From assembly GCF_030693625.1 (NCBI RefSeq), contig NZ_JAUYAF010000027.1:41153-105152 (forward strand): a stretch of DNA of 64,000 nucleotides, in the 5' to 3' direction. The stretch comes from Phenylobacterium sp. (lineage in GTDB: Bacteria; Pseudomonadota; Alphaproteobacteria; Caulobacterales; Caulobacteraceae). Under the pieces are notes generated by a model. It saw only the letters and a program-made list of their open reading frames with translations. It did not search any database and was not told where the DNA came from. Positions 44,197-52,484 of the stretch are shown one piece after another (within the stretch, counting starts at the first letter, position 1; each line of letters opens with the position of its first letter). A program made the position numbers and the translations under genes.

Positions 44197-46782
44197 TCAG
44201 CTTGCCACGATGTTGACGATGCGATCCTTCACCACGATCACTTTGCGGATCGTGAGGCCCTCAAGGCGCCGTGCGATCTCGGGATCGTCAAGCACCATCT
44301 TCTCCACATCGGCCGGTTCGGCCCCGGCCGGCGCGGAAATCTCGCCCCGGCGCTTGCCGTTGACCTGAACCGGCAGGACGCGGACAGCGTCCTCGGTCAG
44401 GGCCGGATCGAACTGCGGCCACGGGGCGGACACCACCATCCCCTCCCCGCCGATGCGGGCCCAGGCCTCCTCGGCCAGGTGGGGCGTGAAGGGCGAGACC
44501 AGGCGCGCGAAGGCCGACAGGGCCTCGGCGCGGGCCGCCAGCAGGGCGTCGCTGGCGCCTTCCGCCGGAGCCGCCTTCAGGGCGTTCAGGAACTCGTACA
44601 GACGGGCGATGCCGGAGTTGAACCGGAAGCCCTCCACGGCCTCGGTGACCGCCTTGACGGTGCGATGGGTGGCGACCCGCAGGGCCATGGCCTTGGGGTC
44701 GGCCGCGATGTCGGCCGCAGAAGCCTTCTCCGGCTGGGCGTCGAACTCGGCCCAGACCCGGTTGACGAAGCGCCAGGCCCCTTCGACCCCGGAGGTGGAC
44801 CAGATGGAGTCCCGCTCGGGCGGCGAATCCGACAGCACGAACAGCCGCGCGGCGTCGACGCCGTAGACCTCGAAGATGTCCCCAGGGGCCACGGTGTTGC
44901 GCTTGGACTTCGACATCTTCTCGATGTCGCCGATGATCACCGGCTGGCCGTCGGAGACGCGGACGGCGCGGCGGGTATTCCCCTCCGCCGTGATCTCCAG
45001 TTCCTTCGGCTCGACCCAGTCGCCGTTCTGCAGGCGGTAGGTCTCGTGGGTGACCATCCCCTGGGTGAACAGCCCCGCAAAGGGCTCCTTGGCCTCCAGC
45101 ATGCCGGCGTCCGACAGGGCGCGGTTCAGGAAGCGCGCATAGAGCAGGTGCAGGACCGCGTGCTCGATGCCGCCCACATACTGGTCCACCGGCATCCAGT
45201 AGTCGGCGGCGGCCTTGTCGATCGGGTCGGCAGCGGTGGGGTCGGTGAAGCGGGCGAAATACCAGGACGAGTCCACGAAGGTGTCGAGGGTGTCGGTCTC
45301 CCGGGTCGCGGGACCGCCGCAGCCGGGGCAGCTGGTCTCTTTCCAGGTGGGGTGACGGGCGAGCGCATTGCCGGGCTTGGAGAAGTCCAGATCCTCCGGC
45401 AGGGCGACCGGCAGCTGGTCCTTGCGCACGGCGACGACGCCACACTTGTCGCAATGGACCACCGGCACCGGGCAGCCCCAACCGCGCTGGCGGGCCACGC
45501 CCCAGTCGCGCAGGCGGAACACCGTGGCGCCCTGGCCGGCGCCTTGCGCCTCGATCCTGGCGATGGCCGCGGCCTTGGCGGCCTCGATCTCCAGGCCGTC
45601 GAGGTCGGCGGACCGGAAGATGGTGCCCGGGCCGGTATAGGCCTCGGCGCCCACATCATAGGTGGCGGGATCCTCGCCCGGCGGCAGGACCACCGGCTTG
45701 ACCGGCAGGTCGTACTTACGGGCGAAGTCCAGGTCCCGCTGGTCGTGGGCCGGACAGGCGAAGATGGCGCCCGTGCCGTAGTCCATCAGGATGAAGTTGG
45801 CGATCCAGACCGGCAGCCGCCAGGCGGGATCGAAGGGGTGGGCGACGGTCAGGCCGGTGTCGAAGCCGATCTTCTCGGCGGTCTCGATCTCGGCCTCCGA
45901 GGCGCCGCCCTTGCGGCAGGCCTCGATGAAGGCCGCGGCCTTGGGGTCGGCGGCCGCGATCTGCTGGGCCAGGGGGTGGTCGGGCGCCACGCCGACGAAG
46001 CTGGCTCCGTACAGGGTGTCGGGGCGGGTGGTGTAGACCTCCAGGCCGCTCTCGAAGCCGGCGGGGGCGACGTCGGCCCATTGGAAGGCGAACTTCAGGC
46101 CCTTGGAGCGCCCGATCCAGTTCTCCTGCATCAGCCGGACCTTGTCGGGCCAGCGGTCCAGACCCTTCAGGCCCTCCAGCAGGGCGTCGGCATAGTCGGT
46201 GATGCGCAGGAACCACTGGTTCAGCTTGCGCTTCTCCACCACCGCGCCCGAACGCCAGCCGCGGCCGTCCACGACCTGCTCGTTGGCCAGGACGGTCTGG
46301 TCCACCGGGTCCCAGTTCACCACGCCCTCGCGGCGATAGACCAGGCCGCGGGCCATCAGGTCGATGAACCAGGCCTGCTGCTGGCCATAATAGGCCGGGT
46401 CGCAGGTGGCGAACTCGCGCGACCAGTCGATGGACAGGCCCAGCTGCTGCAGCTCGGCGCGCATCTTGTCGATATTGGCGTAGGTCCAGGCGCGGGGATC
46501 GACGCCGCGCTCCATGGCCGCGTTCTCCGCGGGCAGGCCAAACCCGTCCCAGCCCATGGGGTGCAGGACGTTGAACCCCCGGGCGCGCTTGAACCGGGCG
46601 TTGGCGTCCCCGAGCGTGTAGTTGCGCACATGGCCCATGTGCAGGCTCCCCGACGGATAGGGGAACATCTCCAGGGCGTAGTATTTCGGGCGCGCGTGAT
46701 CGATCTCCGCGCGGAACACGTCAGCGTCGGCCCAGGCCTTACGCCACTTGGGTTCGACTTCTTTGGGATTGTACCGGGCCAT
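44197..46782 (-). CDS. leuS: Leucyl-tRNA synthetase
   Basis: An 861-residue class Ia synthetase. The HIGH motif appears as [17 protein letters not shown] and the KMSKS loop as [16 protein letters not shown]. The editing (CP1) domain spans roughly residues 220-415 with [21 protein letters not shown], and zinc-like CxxC pairs lie in CDKCG and CPGCGG. The C-terminal anticodon-binding domain ends DRIVNIVAS. It heads a leuS-lptE-holA-hydrolase run. Confidence 0.97.
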   Translation of the reverse strand: MARYNPKEVEPKWRKAWADADVFRAEIDHARPKYYALEMFPYPSGSLHMGHVRNYTLGDANARFKRARGFNVLHPMGWDGFGLPAENAAMERGVDPRAWTYANIDKMRAELQQLGLSIDWSREFATCDPAYYGQQQAWFIDLMARGLVYRREGVVNWDPVDQTVLANEQVVDGRGWRSGAVVEKRKLNQWFLRITDYADALLEGLKGLDRWPDKVRLMQENWIGRSKGLKFAFQWADVAPAGFESGLEVYTTRPDTLYGASFVGVAPDHPLAQQIAAADPKAAAFIEACRKGGASEAEIETAEKIGFDTGLTVAHPFDPAWRLPVWIANFILMDYGTGAIFACPAHDQRDLDFARKYDLPVKPVVLPPGEDPATYDVGAEAYTGPGTIFRSADLDGLEIEAAKAAAIARIEAQGAGQGATVFRLRDWGVARQRGWGCPVPVVHCDKCGVVAVRKDQLPVALPEDLDFSKPGNALARHPTWKETSCPGCGGPATRETDTLDTFVDSSWYFARFTDPTAADPIDKAAADYWMPVDQYVGGIEHAVLHLLYARFLNRALSDAGMLEAKEPFAGLFTQGMVTHETYRLQNGDWVEPKELEITAEGNTRRAVRVSDGQPVIIGDIEKMSKSKRNTVAPGDIFEVYGVDAARLFVLSDSPPERDSIWSTSGVEGAWRFVNRVWAEFDAQPEKASAADIAADPKAMALRVATHRTVKAVTEAVEGFRFNSGIARLYEFLNALKAAPAEGASDALLAARAEALSAFARLVSPFTPHLAEEAWARIGGEGMVVSAPWPQFDPALTEDAVRVLPVQVNGKRRGEISAPAGAEPADVEKMVLDDPEIARRLEGLTIRKVIVVKDRIVNIVAS

Positions 46783-46836
46783 GGCGGGGGCTTAGCGCGC
46801 TTTCACTGAGGATGGGAAGCGGCCGGACACGCGCAA

Positions 46837-46866
46837 GGCGCGCCGACCTGATGAGTTCGGCGCGCC
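46837..46866 (-). other. Perfect ten-base hairpin between DUF3576 and leuS genes
   Basis: GGCGCGCCGA (46837-46846) and TCGGCGCGCC (46857-46866) pair over ten bases around a ten-base loop. It lies 35 bases after the DUF3576 stop and 55 bases before the leuS start, on the minus-strand transcript. There is no T-run downstream, so it is not a standard intrinsic terminator; it may separate the transcripts or shield the 3' end. Confidence 0.6.
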
Positions 46867-46901
46867 CGGTTATTTGTCAGATCCCGGAACGCGCCCGGGG
46901 A

Positions 46902-47372
46902 TTAGCCCCGGATGTTCGAGAGCTTAAGCTGACGAGCCTTGGTCAGGATGGCGTTTTCGATGTCGGTCTCGGTCTGGCCGGCCGACGGAGCGTCCACCCA
47001 GGTCCCCGAGGCGTCGCGGGTCTGCTTGAAGACCGCCACGTTCAGGCCGTCGGCGCGCAGGCGCGCGTCCAGGATGTAGACCGTGCACTTGAAGCGCTCG
47101 TCGGCCTTCTCCGGATTGACGTACCAGTCGGTGATCACCACGCCGCCATAGGGATCGGCCGAGGCCAGGGGCATGAAGGCCAGGGTGTCGAGGGTCGCCC
47201 GCCACAGGTAGCCGTTGACGCCGATGGTCGGCTGCTCGGCGGCCGGAGTCGATTTGCCGCGTCCGAGGCCAAACAGGCCGCCGCCGTCGCTCTGGGTCTT
47301 CGGGCCACTACTCGAGCAGGCCGCGAGCGCCGAAAGGCTGAGGGCCAAGACCCCCGTCGCCACGCCACGCAT
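46902..47372 (-). CDS. DUF3576 lipoprotein
   Basis: A 156-residue lipoprotein (MRGVATGVLALSLSALAACS) of the DUF3576 family. The mature part begins with a Ser/Gly-rich linker, then GVNGYLWRATLDTLAFMPLASADPYGGVVITDWYVNPE, which is characteristic, and ends in a helical QTETDIENAILTKARQL. The role is unknown; the family is widespread in alphaproteobacteria next to leuS. I use the ATG at 47372 (GTGGAG upstream) over an earlier in-frame Met. Confidence 0.9.
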   Translation of the reverse strand: MRGVATGVLALSLSALAACSSSGPKTQSDGGGLFGLGRGKSTPAAEQPTIGVNGYLWRATLDTLAFMPLASADPYGGVVITDWYVNPEKADERFKCTVYILDARLRADGLNVAVFKQTRDASGTWVDAPSAGQTETDIENAILTKARQLKLSNIRG

Positions 47373-47652
47373 CCAAACTCCACGCACAAACGGCATATAT
47401 CCGCTCCCAGTCGCTGTTTCGCGTCGGTATCTCGCCGCGTCGCCGCACCCGCGCCGGATGCCTCTATACCAACGCCCAAAGCGGCGCCAAACAGGAATCG
47501 CGTGGCTCTGCCGCCACAGGCGCCAACCAACTGTGCAGACAGGCAGCCTGCGGCGTGTTGGCGTGTTGACCTTGATGATGGCGCGACTTTAATCGCATCA
47601 ACGGCCTCGCCTCTCATGGCGTGGCCGGGGCTTAGGGGCCATATAGGTGGTT

Positions 47653-48036
47653 ATGTTCAATCGGACGGTCATGGCGCTGGTCGGCGCGGCGCTCATTGCG
47701 AGCGCCGGATCGATGGCTCATGCCCAGACGACGAAGAAGACCACCGACTTTTCCGTGCGCAGTGAAACCTCGGCTCTGGCGTCGCCTCAGGCGGCCAAGG
47801 CGCTGAAGTTTGACGCGCGCAAGGGGCGCTGGGGGGTCACGCTCAATCTGCAGCAGCCGGACGGTCGAGACACCCAGTGGAACGACGTCCAGGCCGGCGC
47901 CTATTTCCGCGTGACGCCGTCGCTCCGGGTCGGGGGCGCCGTCGCCCTCGGGGAGAAAGAAACCCCCATGTACAAGAAGACCGAACCGCAGGCCGGCGCG
48001 CCGCGGGTCCGTCTCGAGACCGCTTTCAAGTTCTAA
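47653..48036 (+). CDS. ntrZ: NtrZ-like periplasmic regulatory protein
   Basis: A 127-residue exported protein (signal peptide MFNRTVMALVGAALIASAGS, ending AHA). The mature part is a short porin-like sheet segment: GRWGVTLNLQQPDGR, QAGAYFRVTPSLRVGGAVAL and VRLETAFKF at the very C-terminus. This fits the NtrZ family, which in Caulobacter acts in the periplasm on the NtrY/NtrX signalling pair and lies near the origin. ntrX and ntrY are not in this window. AGGTGG lies just before the ATG at 47653. A strong terminator follows. Confidence 0.75.
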   Translation: MFNRTVMALVGAALIASAGSMAHAQTTKKTTDFSVRSETSALASPQAAKALKFDARKGRWGVTLNLQQPDGRDTQWNDVQAGAYFRVTPSLRVGGAVALGEKETPMYKKTEPQAGAPRVRLETAFKF

Positions 48037-48055
48037 GGGTTTCGACCTCGATCAA

Positions 48056-48080
48056 AGAGCCGCCTTCGGGCGGCTTTTTT
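48056..48080 (+). terminator. Rho-independent terminator of the NtrZ-like gene
   Basis: AGCCGCC-TTCG-GGCGGCT followed by TTTTT: seven paired bases closed by a stable UUCG loop, then a run of Ts. It starts 19 bases after the stop codon at 48036. Confidence 0.96.
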
Positions 48081-48102
48081 GATTCTGCCCCTCTCCTCCT
48101 CT

Positions 48103-48122
48103 CCCCCCGTCTCTCTGGGGGG
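48103..48122. repeat. Short C6/G6 inverted repeat
   Basis: CCCCCC (48103-48108) and GGGGGG (48117-48122) flank an eight-base loop within a C/T-rich stretch, just past the end of the ThiE-like gene. It resembles the other GC-rich intergenic elements in the window. Confidence 0.35.
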
Positions 48123-48130
48123 CGAGGGGA

Positions 48131-48712
48131 TCAAATTCCAAACACCTCCACCCCGGCGATGCCCACGACCCCGGTGGCTAACAGCCGCGCGGCGGTGGTC
48201 TGGTTCACTCCGCCCAAGGCGTAGACGGGACTCCGCGCCGCGCTGACGATCCGCGCCAGACGCAGCGGCCCCAGGGGCCCGCCCGCCGAAGGACTGTTCG
48301 ACGGGAAGATCGCCGAGACGACGACCGCGTCGACCTGGGCGCGGGCCGCGCGCGGGCCGTGGGCGGCGGCCGTGATCAGCCAGTTCGGATGCTTCGCCCG
48401 AATGCGCACGGCTCGAGAGGCCAGGCGCTCAGGCAGGTGGACGCCATCGGCGCCGACCCTGGCGGCCAGGGCTTCGTCCGCGCCGATCAGCAGCTTGAGG
48501 CCACGCCGGCGGGCGATCGCCTTCAGGCGCAGGGCCACGGCTTGGGCGTCCGCCGCCCCAAAGGCCCGGTAGACGATGGCCGAGCCCCTGATCAGGCGCG
48601 CCGCTGCGGCCTCCGGATCGGGGGTCCGCACGGGGTCGGTGAAATAGAGCAGGGCGGGCAGGGGCTTTCGCCGGCCCGCGCGTCGCCCTAAGCAGGCCGC
48701 TGTCCGCGCCAC
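48131..48712 (-). CDS. Thiamine-phosphate synthase-like protein
   Basis: A TIM-barrel protein of the ThiE/TenI family, about 193 residues. Typical elements are LYFTDPVRTPDPEAAAARL, LLIGADEALAARVGADGVHLPE and the C-terminal phosphate loop YALGGVNQTTAARLLATGVVGIAGV. The usual Lys and Asp of ThiE (QLREK region) are degenerate (IVYRAFGAAD), so it may be a TenI-like paralogue rather than a true ThiE. The start is unsure; the GTG at 48712 is used because an earlier Met would overlap the divergent YggS-type gene. Confidence 0.75.
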   Translation of the reverse strand: MARTAACLGRRAGRRKPLPALLYFTDPVRTPDPEAAAARLIRGSAIVYRAFGAADAQAVALRLKAIARRRGLKLLIGADEALAARVGADGVHLPERLASRAVRIRAKHPNWLITAAAHGPRAARAQVDAVVVSAIFPSNSPSAGGPLGPLRLARIVSAARSPVYALGGVNQTTAARLLATGVVGIAGVEVFGI

Positions 48713-48728
48713 TGTCCAGAACCCAGCT

Positions 48729-49394
48729 ATGACCCGCTCCTTCGATCCCGCCGCCGCCCACGCAGACATCCTGACGCGTATCGCCGCCGCGGCGAAGGCC
48801 GGCGGGCGGCAAGCCGGTGATGTGACCCTGGTGGCGGTCTCCAAGCAACAGCCCTGGGAGCGGGTGGCGGCGATCCTGGAGACCGGACAGGCGGTGTTCG
48901 GCGAGAACCGCGTGCAGGACGCCATGGCCGCCTGGGACACTCACCGCGAGGGGGTCGAGCTGCGGCTGATCGGGCCGCTGCAAACCAACAAGGTCAAGGA
49001 GGCGGTGGCCTTCTTCGACGTCATAGAGACCCTCGACCGCGAGAAGCTGGCCGCCGCCCTGGCTGATGAGATGAAGAAGCAGGGCAGGGCGCCCCGCCTC
49101 TATGTTCAGGTCAACACCGGCGAGGAAGAGCAGAAGGCCGGCGTGCTCCCGGCCGAGGCCGACGCCTTCATCGCCAGCTGCCGCGACACCCACGGCCTGA
49201 GCATCGAAGGCCTGATGTGCATCCCGCCGGCCGACGAGCCGCCGGGACCGCACTTCGCCCTGCTGGCCAAGATCGCCGCGCGAAACGGGATCTCGAAGCT
49301 CTCCATGGGGATGAGCGACGATTTCGAAACCGCCGTTCGGTTCGGCGCCACCAGCGTCCGGGTGGGCTCGGCCCTATTTGGTCCGCGGGGATAG
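48729..49394 (+). CDS. PLP-binding homeostasis protein (YggS/PROSC family)
   Basis: A 221-residue single-domain TIM-barrel protein that carries pyridoxal phosphate and controls its free pool. The PLP Lys lies in VTLVAVSKQQPWERVAA; GENRVQDAMAAWD, LIGPLQTNKVKEAV and the phosphate region LSMGMSDDFETAVRFGATSVRVGSALFG follow in order. It has no known enzyme activity. Its 3' end overlaps the opposing L,D-transpeptidase gene by 21 bases. Confidence 0.94.
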   Translation: MTRSFDPAAAHADILTRIAAAAKAGGRQAGDVTLVAVSKQQPWERVAAILETGQAVFGENRVQDAMAAWDTHREGVELRLIGPLQTNKVKEAVAFFDVIETLDREKLAAALADEMKKQGRAPRLYVQVNTGEEEQKAGVLPAEADAFIASCRDTHGLSIEGLMCIPPADEPPGPHFALLAKIAARNGISKLSMGMSDDFETAVRFGATSVRVGSALFGPRG

Positions 49395-49973
49395 GACGTT
49401 CAGGGTCGGTCGGGGCGGCTTTCGCGCCTCGTCCATGTGCTCCATGGCGTCCAGGAACGGGTGCGGATTGACGTCGACGATAGAGACCGCCGACCCTGGC
49501 TCGGCCTTGCCGATCAGCTCCAGGACGTCCCAGGCCTGCAGGGCCACACAGCCCTCGGTGGGCTCCCAGTTCGGCCGCGCCACGTGCAGGAAGATCGCCG
49601 AGCCCATCAAGGGGACCACGGGATCGTCGTTGTGGGCCAGCACCAGGACGAAGTCGTAGACCTTGTCCTCGCGCCACATCTGCTCGGCGCTGGCCGGGTA
49701 GGGGAGGCTGACGGGGCGGTTGTAGTTCGGGTCGCCCGGCGCGTCGCACCAGCCGTCATTGGGCGCGATGGCCTTCACCGGCAGGCGGCTCTGGGGCGCG
49801 GGCGTGCGGTCAGGCCGGTACAGGACGCGGCGGATCGGCCAGACCCCCAGGGGTGAACAGCCGTCGCCCTCGCGCTTGTCGGCGGCGGCGATCACCCCGC
49901 CCTTGCCCAGCGCGCAACGGGTTTCACGGCCCGCGAGATCAAACCGGCCGTCTGACATCGCCGTGAACAGCAC
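49374..49973 (-). CDS. L,D-transpeptidase (YkuD) family protein
   Basis: A 199-residue protein built of a single YkuD domain. The catalytic motif is IFLHVARPNWEPTEGCVAL (His, then Thr-Glu-Gly-Cys), and DGCSPLGVWPIRRVLYRPDR forms the N-terminal part. There is no clear signal peptide, which is unusual for an enzyme that cross-links peptidoglycan or anchors lipoproteins; export may use another route or it may be a variant. The start is the GTG at 49973 because AGGAG lies eight bases upstream; a Met five codons later is the alternative. Confidence 0.83.
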   Translation of the reverse strand: MLFTAMSDGRFDLAGRETRCALGKGGVIAAADKREGDGCSPLGVWPIRRVLYRPDRTPAPQSRLPVKAIAPNDGWCDAPGDPNYNRPVSLPYPASAEQMWREDKVYDFVLVLAHNDDPVVPLMGSAIFLHVARPNWEPTEGCVALQAWDVLELIGKAEPGSAVSIVDVNPHPFLDAMEHMDEARKPPRPTLNVLSPRTK

Positions 49974-50029
49974 GCTTCATTCTCCTGGGTGGTTGGCGCT
50001 TGAGGCCAACACGGTGCATGTTCGCGACC

Positions 50030-50716
50030 ATGGCCCAACGCAAGACCCTACTCGTCGTCGACGACAATGATGATCTGCGCGGCGAACTCGCCGAGCAACT
50101 GGAACTGCACGAAGAGTTCTCCGCCATCCAGGCGGCCACCGCCGGCGACGGGGTGCGGCAGGCGGTGGAGGCCCGCCCCGACCTGATCCTGCTGGACGTC
50201 GACCTCCCCGACATGGACGGGCGCGAGGCCTGCAAGCTGATGCGCTCCAAGGGGGTGACCTCGCCGGTGATCATGCTGACCGCCGCCGACACCGACGACG
50301 ACGCCATCCGCGGCCTGGATTCCGGGGCCAACGACTACGTCACCAAGCCCTTCAAGTTCGCCGTCCTGCTGGCCCGCATCCGCGCCCAGCTGCGCAGCCA
50401 CGAGCAGTCGGAGGGGGCGGTCTTCCACCTGGGCGCCTATGAGTTCCGGCCGTCGGCCAAGATGCTGGTGGACGCCAACCAGAAGAAGATCCGGCTGACG
50501 GAAAAAGAGACCAACATCCTGAAGTACCTCTACCGGGCCGGCGAGAAGCCGGTGAGCCGCGAGGAGTTGCTGGCCGAGGTCTGGGGCTATAACGCCGGGG
50601 TCACCACCCACACCCTGGAAACCCACGTCTACCGCCTGCGCCAGAAGATCGAGCCCGATCCCGGCAATGCACGCCTGCTGCTGACCGAGGCCGGCGGCTA
50701 CCGGCTGGCGCCTTAG
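50030..50716 (+). CDS. cenR: OmpR-family response regulator, CenR-like
   Basis: A 228-residue two-component regulator. The receiver has the acidic pocket DDNDD and the phosphorylated Asp in LILLDVDLPDMDG, with Thr (LTAAD) and Lys (VTKPF). The winged-helix domain shows RLTEKETNILKYLYRAGEKPVSREELLAEVWGYN and THTLETHVYRLRQKIE. Sequence and location near the origin suggest CenR, the essential Caulobacter envelope regulator whose kinase CenK is encoded elsewhere; identity is inferred. It stands apart from any kinase gene. Confidence 0.78.
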   Translation: MAQRKTLLVVDDNDDLRGELAEQLELHEEFSAIQAATAGDGVRQAVEARPDLILLDVDLPDMDGREACKLMRSKGVTSPVIMLTAADTDDDAIRGLDSGANDYVTKPFKFAVLLARIRAQLRSHEQSEGAVFHLGAYEFRPSAKMLVDANQKKIRLTEKETNILKYLYRAGEKPVSREELLAEVWGYNAGVTTHTLETHVYRLRQKIEPDPGNARLLLTEAGGYRLAP

Positions 50717-50728
50717 ACCCGTCGTCGC

Positions 50729-51535
50729 CTAGAGCCCGAAGTCAGCGCTGACCGGCGCGTGGTCGCTGGGGCGTTCCCATTCGCGAACGTCGTCGTGGAC
50801 GCGGGCCGCGGCCGCCCCTGGCCGGAAGGCGGCTTCCCGCAGGCCAGGGGAGATCAGCACATGGTCCAGGCGCAGACCCCGGTTTGACGCGCGGAAATCG
50901 GCGGCCCGGTAGCTCCACCAGGAAAACAGCTTCTGCGGATCGGGAATGGCTTCGCGCACCAGGTCGGTGAACTGACCCGCGGCCATGAGCTTGGCGAAGG
51001 CCTCCAGCTCGACCGGGGTATGGCTGACGATCCGCGACATCTGCTTGTGGCTCCAGACATCGAACTCGCCCGGGGCCACGTTCAGGTCGCCGACGATGGC
51101 CAGGGGCGCCTTGGGATCTCTCCGGCCCATCTCGGCGGTGAGCTTCTCGTAGAAGTCCAGCTTGTGGTCGAACTTGGTGTTGATCGTCCGGTCGGGGATG
51201 TCGCCGCCCGCGGGGATGTAGAAGTTCTGGATCTCAACGCCCGCCACCTTGGCCGAGACGCAGCGGGCGTGGCCCTCGCGGCAGACATCCAGGGGCGCCA
51301 CCTCCTCGAAGGGCAGGCGCGAGGCGATGGCGACGCCATGCCAACCCTTCTGGCCGGCGATCTTGATGTGGGGCAGGCCCATGTCGATGAAAGCCTGACG
51401 GGGAAACTCCCCCTCCTGGCACTTGATCTCCTGCAGGCAGAGGACATCAGGCGCCTGCTCGTCAACGAAGCGGGCGACCTGCTCGGCGCGCAGGCGGACG
51501 GAGTTCACATTCCAGGTGCAGAGACGGAGACGCAT
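50729..51535 (-). CDS. xthA: Exodeoxyribonuclease III
   Basis: A 268-residue Mg2+-dependent AP endonuclease and 3'-5' exonuclease for DNA repair. It starts MRLRLCTWNVNSVRLR; the active-site Glu lies in LCLQEIKCQ, FYIPAGGDIPD follows, GDLNVAPGEFDVW carries Asp/Asn, and the C-terminal GLRLDHVLIS and PSDHAPVSADF hold the catalytic Asp-His. The CenR-like gene converges on it 12 bases away. Confidence 0.96.
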   Translation of the reverse strand: MRLRLCTWNVNSVRLRAEQVARFVDEQAPDVLCLQEIKCQEGEFPRQAFIDMGLPHIKIAGQKGWHGVAIASRLPFEEVAPLDVCREGHARCVSAKVAGVEIQNFYIPAGGDIPDRTINTKFDHKLDFYEKLTAEMGRRDPKAPLAIVGDLNVAPGEFDVWSHKQMSRIVSHTPVELEAFAKLMAAGQFTDLVREAIPDPQKLFSWWSYRAADFRASNRGLRLDHVLISPGLREAAFRPGAAAARVHDDVREWERPSDHAPVSADFGL

Positions 51536-51560
51536 GCGCGGGGTTTAGGGGGCTGGCTAA

Positions 51561-51598
51561 GAAAAGAAAACGCCCGGGCACTGGAGAAAGCCCGGGCG
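51561..51598 (-). terminator. Rho-independent terminator (minus strand)
   Basis: On the minus strand CGCCCGGGC-loop-GCCCGGGCG pairs perfectly over nine bases (51571-51579 with 51590-51598), followed by TTTTCTTTTC (51570-51561). It ends leftward transcription, either of lolA read-through or of the small RNA proposed at 51561-51676. Confidence 0.92.
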
Positions 51599-51676
51599 TA
51601 AGTGATGTCTCTCATGCCGCCGCCGGGAGGGGATAGGTTCCGGCACGGAACACGCCCGCTCGCACAGGCGCTATGC
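51561..51676 (-). ncRNA. Candidate small RNA (about 115 nt)
   Basis: A minus-strand unit without a credible protein: a promoter with a perfect TTGACA (51706-51711), a transcript start expected near 51676, then a hairpin GTTCCG-TGC-CGGAAC (51637-51651). A single-stranded stretch with CCCCTCCC (51625-51632), complementary to Shine-Dalgarno sequences, follows, then the intrinsic terminator. The layout hairpin, anti-Shine-Dalgarno loop, terminator is typical of regulatory small RNAs. Its place about 23 kb from the origin recalls Caulobacter CcnA, but I cannot verify identity. Confidence 0.62.
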
Positions 51677-51681
51677 GTGGC

Positions 51682-51711
51682 ATTAATGCAACGACGAAAT
51701 GGAAATGTCAA
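51682..51711 (-). promoter_or_regulatory. Promoter of the candidate small RNA
   Basis: A perfect -35 TTGACA (51711 to 51706 on the minus strand) is followed after 18 bases by ATTAAT (51687 to 51682). It lies 37 bases beyond the lolA stop, so it would drive an independent transcript. Confidence 0.5.
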
Positions 51712-51747
51712 CCAGAATCACGAGGCGGGTTGCCTGTTGTCTGATTG

Positions 51748-52392
51748 TCACATTTTCCCGCGACCAACTGATTTGGGCCGGGGGTCGTTCAGCACGAAAA
51801 GGGTCGGCGCCAGGCCTGACGTCCGCTGCAGGCCGGTCAGGCGGATCCGGGTCGCCTGACCCTGGGCGTCGCTCACCGTCCAGCCGATCAGGGCCATCGG
51901 GCTGTTGGAGAAGGTCAGGGTGATCTGCCCCTCGGCCTGCTTCTTCCCATCGCGGGCGGTGATGGTGAAACCGTCGGCCAGCCGGGTGACGTCGCTGATC
52001 ACCACGCCCCGGTCCAGCTTGATCTGGCGCGCCAGGAAGATCGACAGCGGCGTCGCCATCAGCGGATAGCGGTCGAAGGTCTTCAGCCGCGAGTCGGCCA
52101 CCGACACATTGGCCCCATCGGCCACCACCAGCAGGCCGGAGGGGGCCTCATAGGCGAAGCGGGCCTTGCCGGGACGCTTGAGGAAGACGGTCCCCTGGGT
52201 GCTGGTTCCCCGGGCGTCGGTCTGCACGAAGCGCCCCTTGGCCTCGGTCAGGCCCTGCAGATAGGTCGCGGCCTTGTCCACCAGCAGGCGGTCGTCGGCG
52301 CTGAGCGGGGCTATGGCGGGACGGGCGGCGAGGGCCGGCAGCGGCAAGGCGGCCAGGCCCAGCGCCAGGGCGCGGCGGGTCAGTCGGGTCAT
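51748..52392 (-). CDS. lolA: Outer-membrane lipoprotein carrier protein LolA
   Basis: A 214-residue periplasmic carrier that takes lipoproteins from LolCDE to the outer membrane. It has an N-terminal signal (MTRLTRRALALGLAALPLPA). The mature part starts DDRLLVDKAATYLQGLTEAKGRFVQTD and the GTVFLKRPGKARFAYEAPSGLLVVADG segment is the LolA hallmark. It is a half-barrel with an open hydrophobic cavity. The ATG at 52392 is chosen over the preceding TTG. The terminator at 51561-51598 follows. Confidence 0.93.
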   Translation of the reverse strand: MTRLTRRALALGLAALPLPALAARPAIAPLSADDRLLVDKAATYLQGLTEAKGRFVQTDARGTSTQGTVFLKRPGKARFAYEAPSGLLVVADGANVSVADSRLKTFDRYPLMATPLSIFLARQIKLDRGVVISDVTRLADGFTITARDGKKQAEGQITLTFSNSPMALIGWTVSDAQGQATRIRLTGLQRTSGLAPTLFVLNDPRPKSVGRGKM

Positions 52393-52484
52393 CAACCAGG
52401 CTCCATTTCGCGCAGAAACCTACAGGCGCGGCGCGGCGTCAATAGGGCGGGAGAACGGCGCAGGCGGCGTGGCGTTCCGTTTGG

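Noticed and set aside
47566-47594. TTGACC-N17-TTAATC as promoter of the NtrZ-like gene
   Set aside because: The -10 part fits neither the general nor the Caulobacter consensus well enough to list.
51505-51711. ORF inside the small RNA candidate (MTFPFRRCINATHSACASGR start)
   Set aside because: No ribosome site, reads through the terminator stem and into xthA antisense; no recognisable motif.
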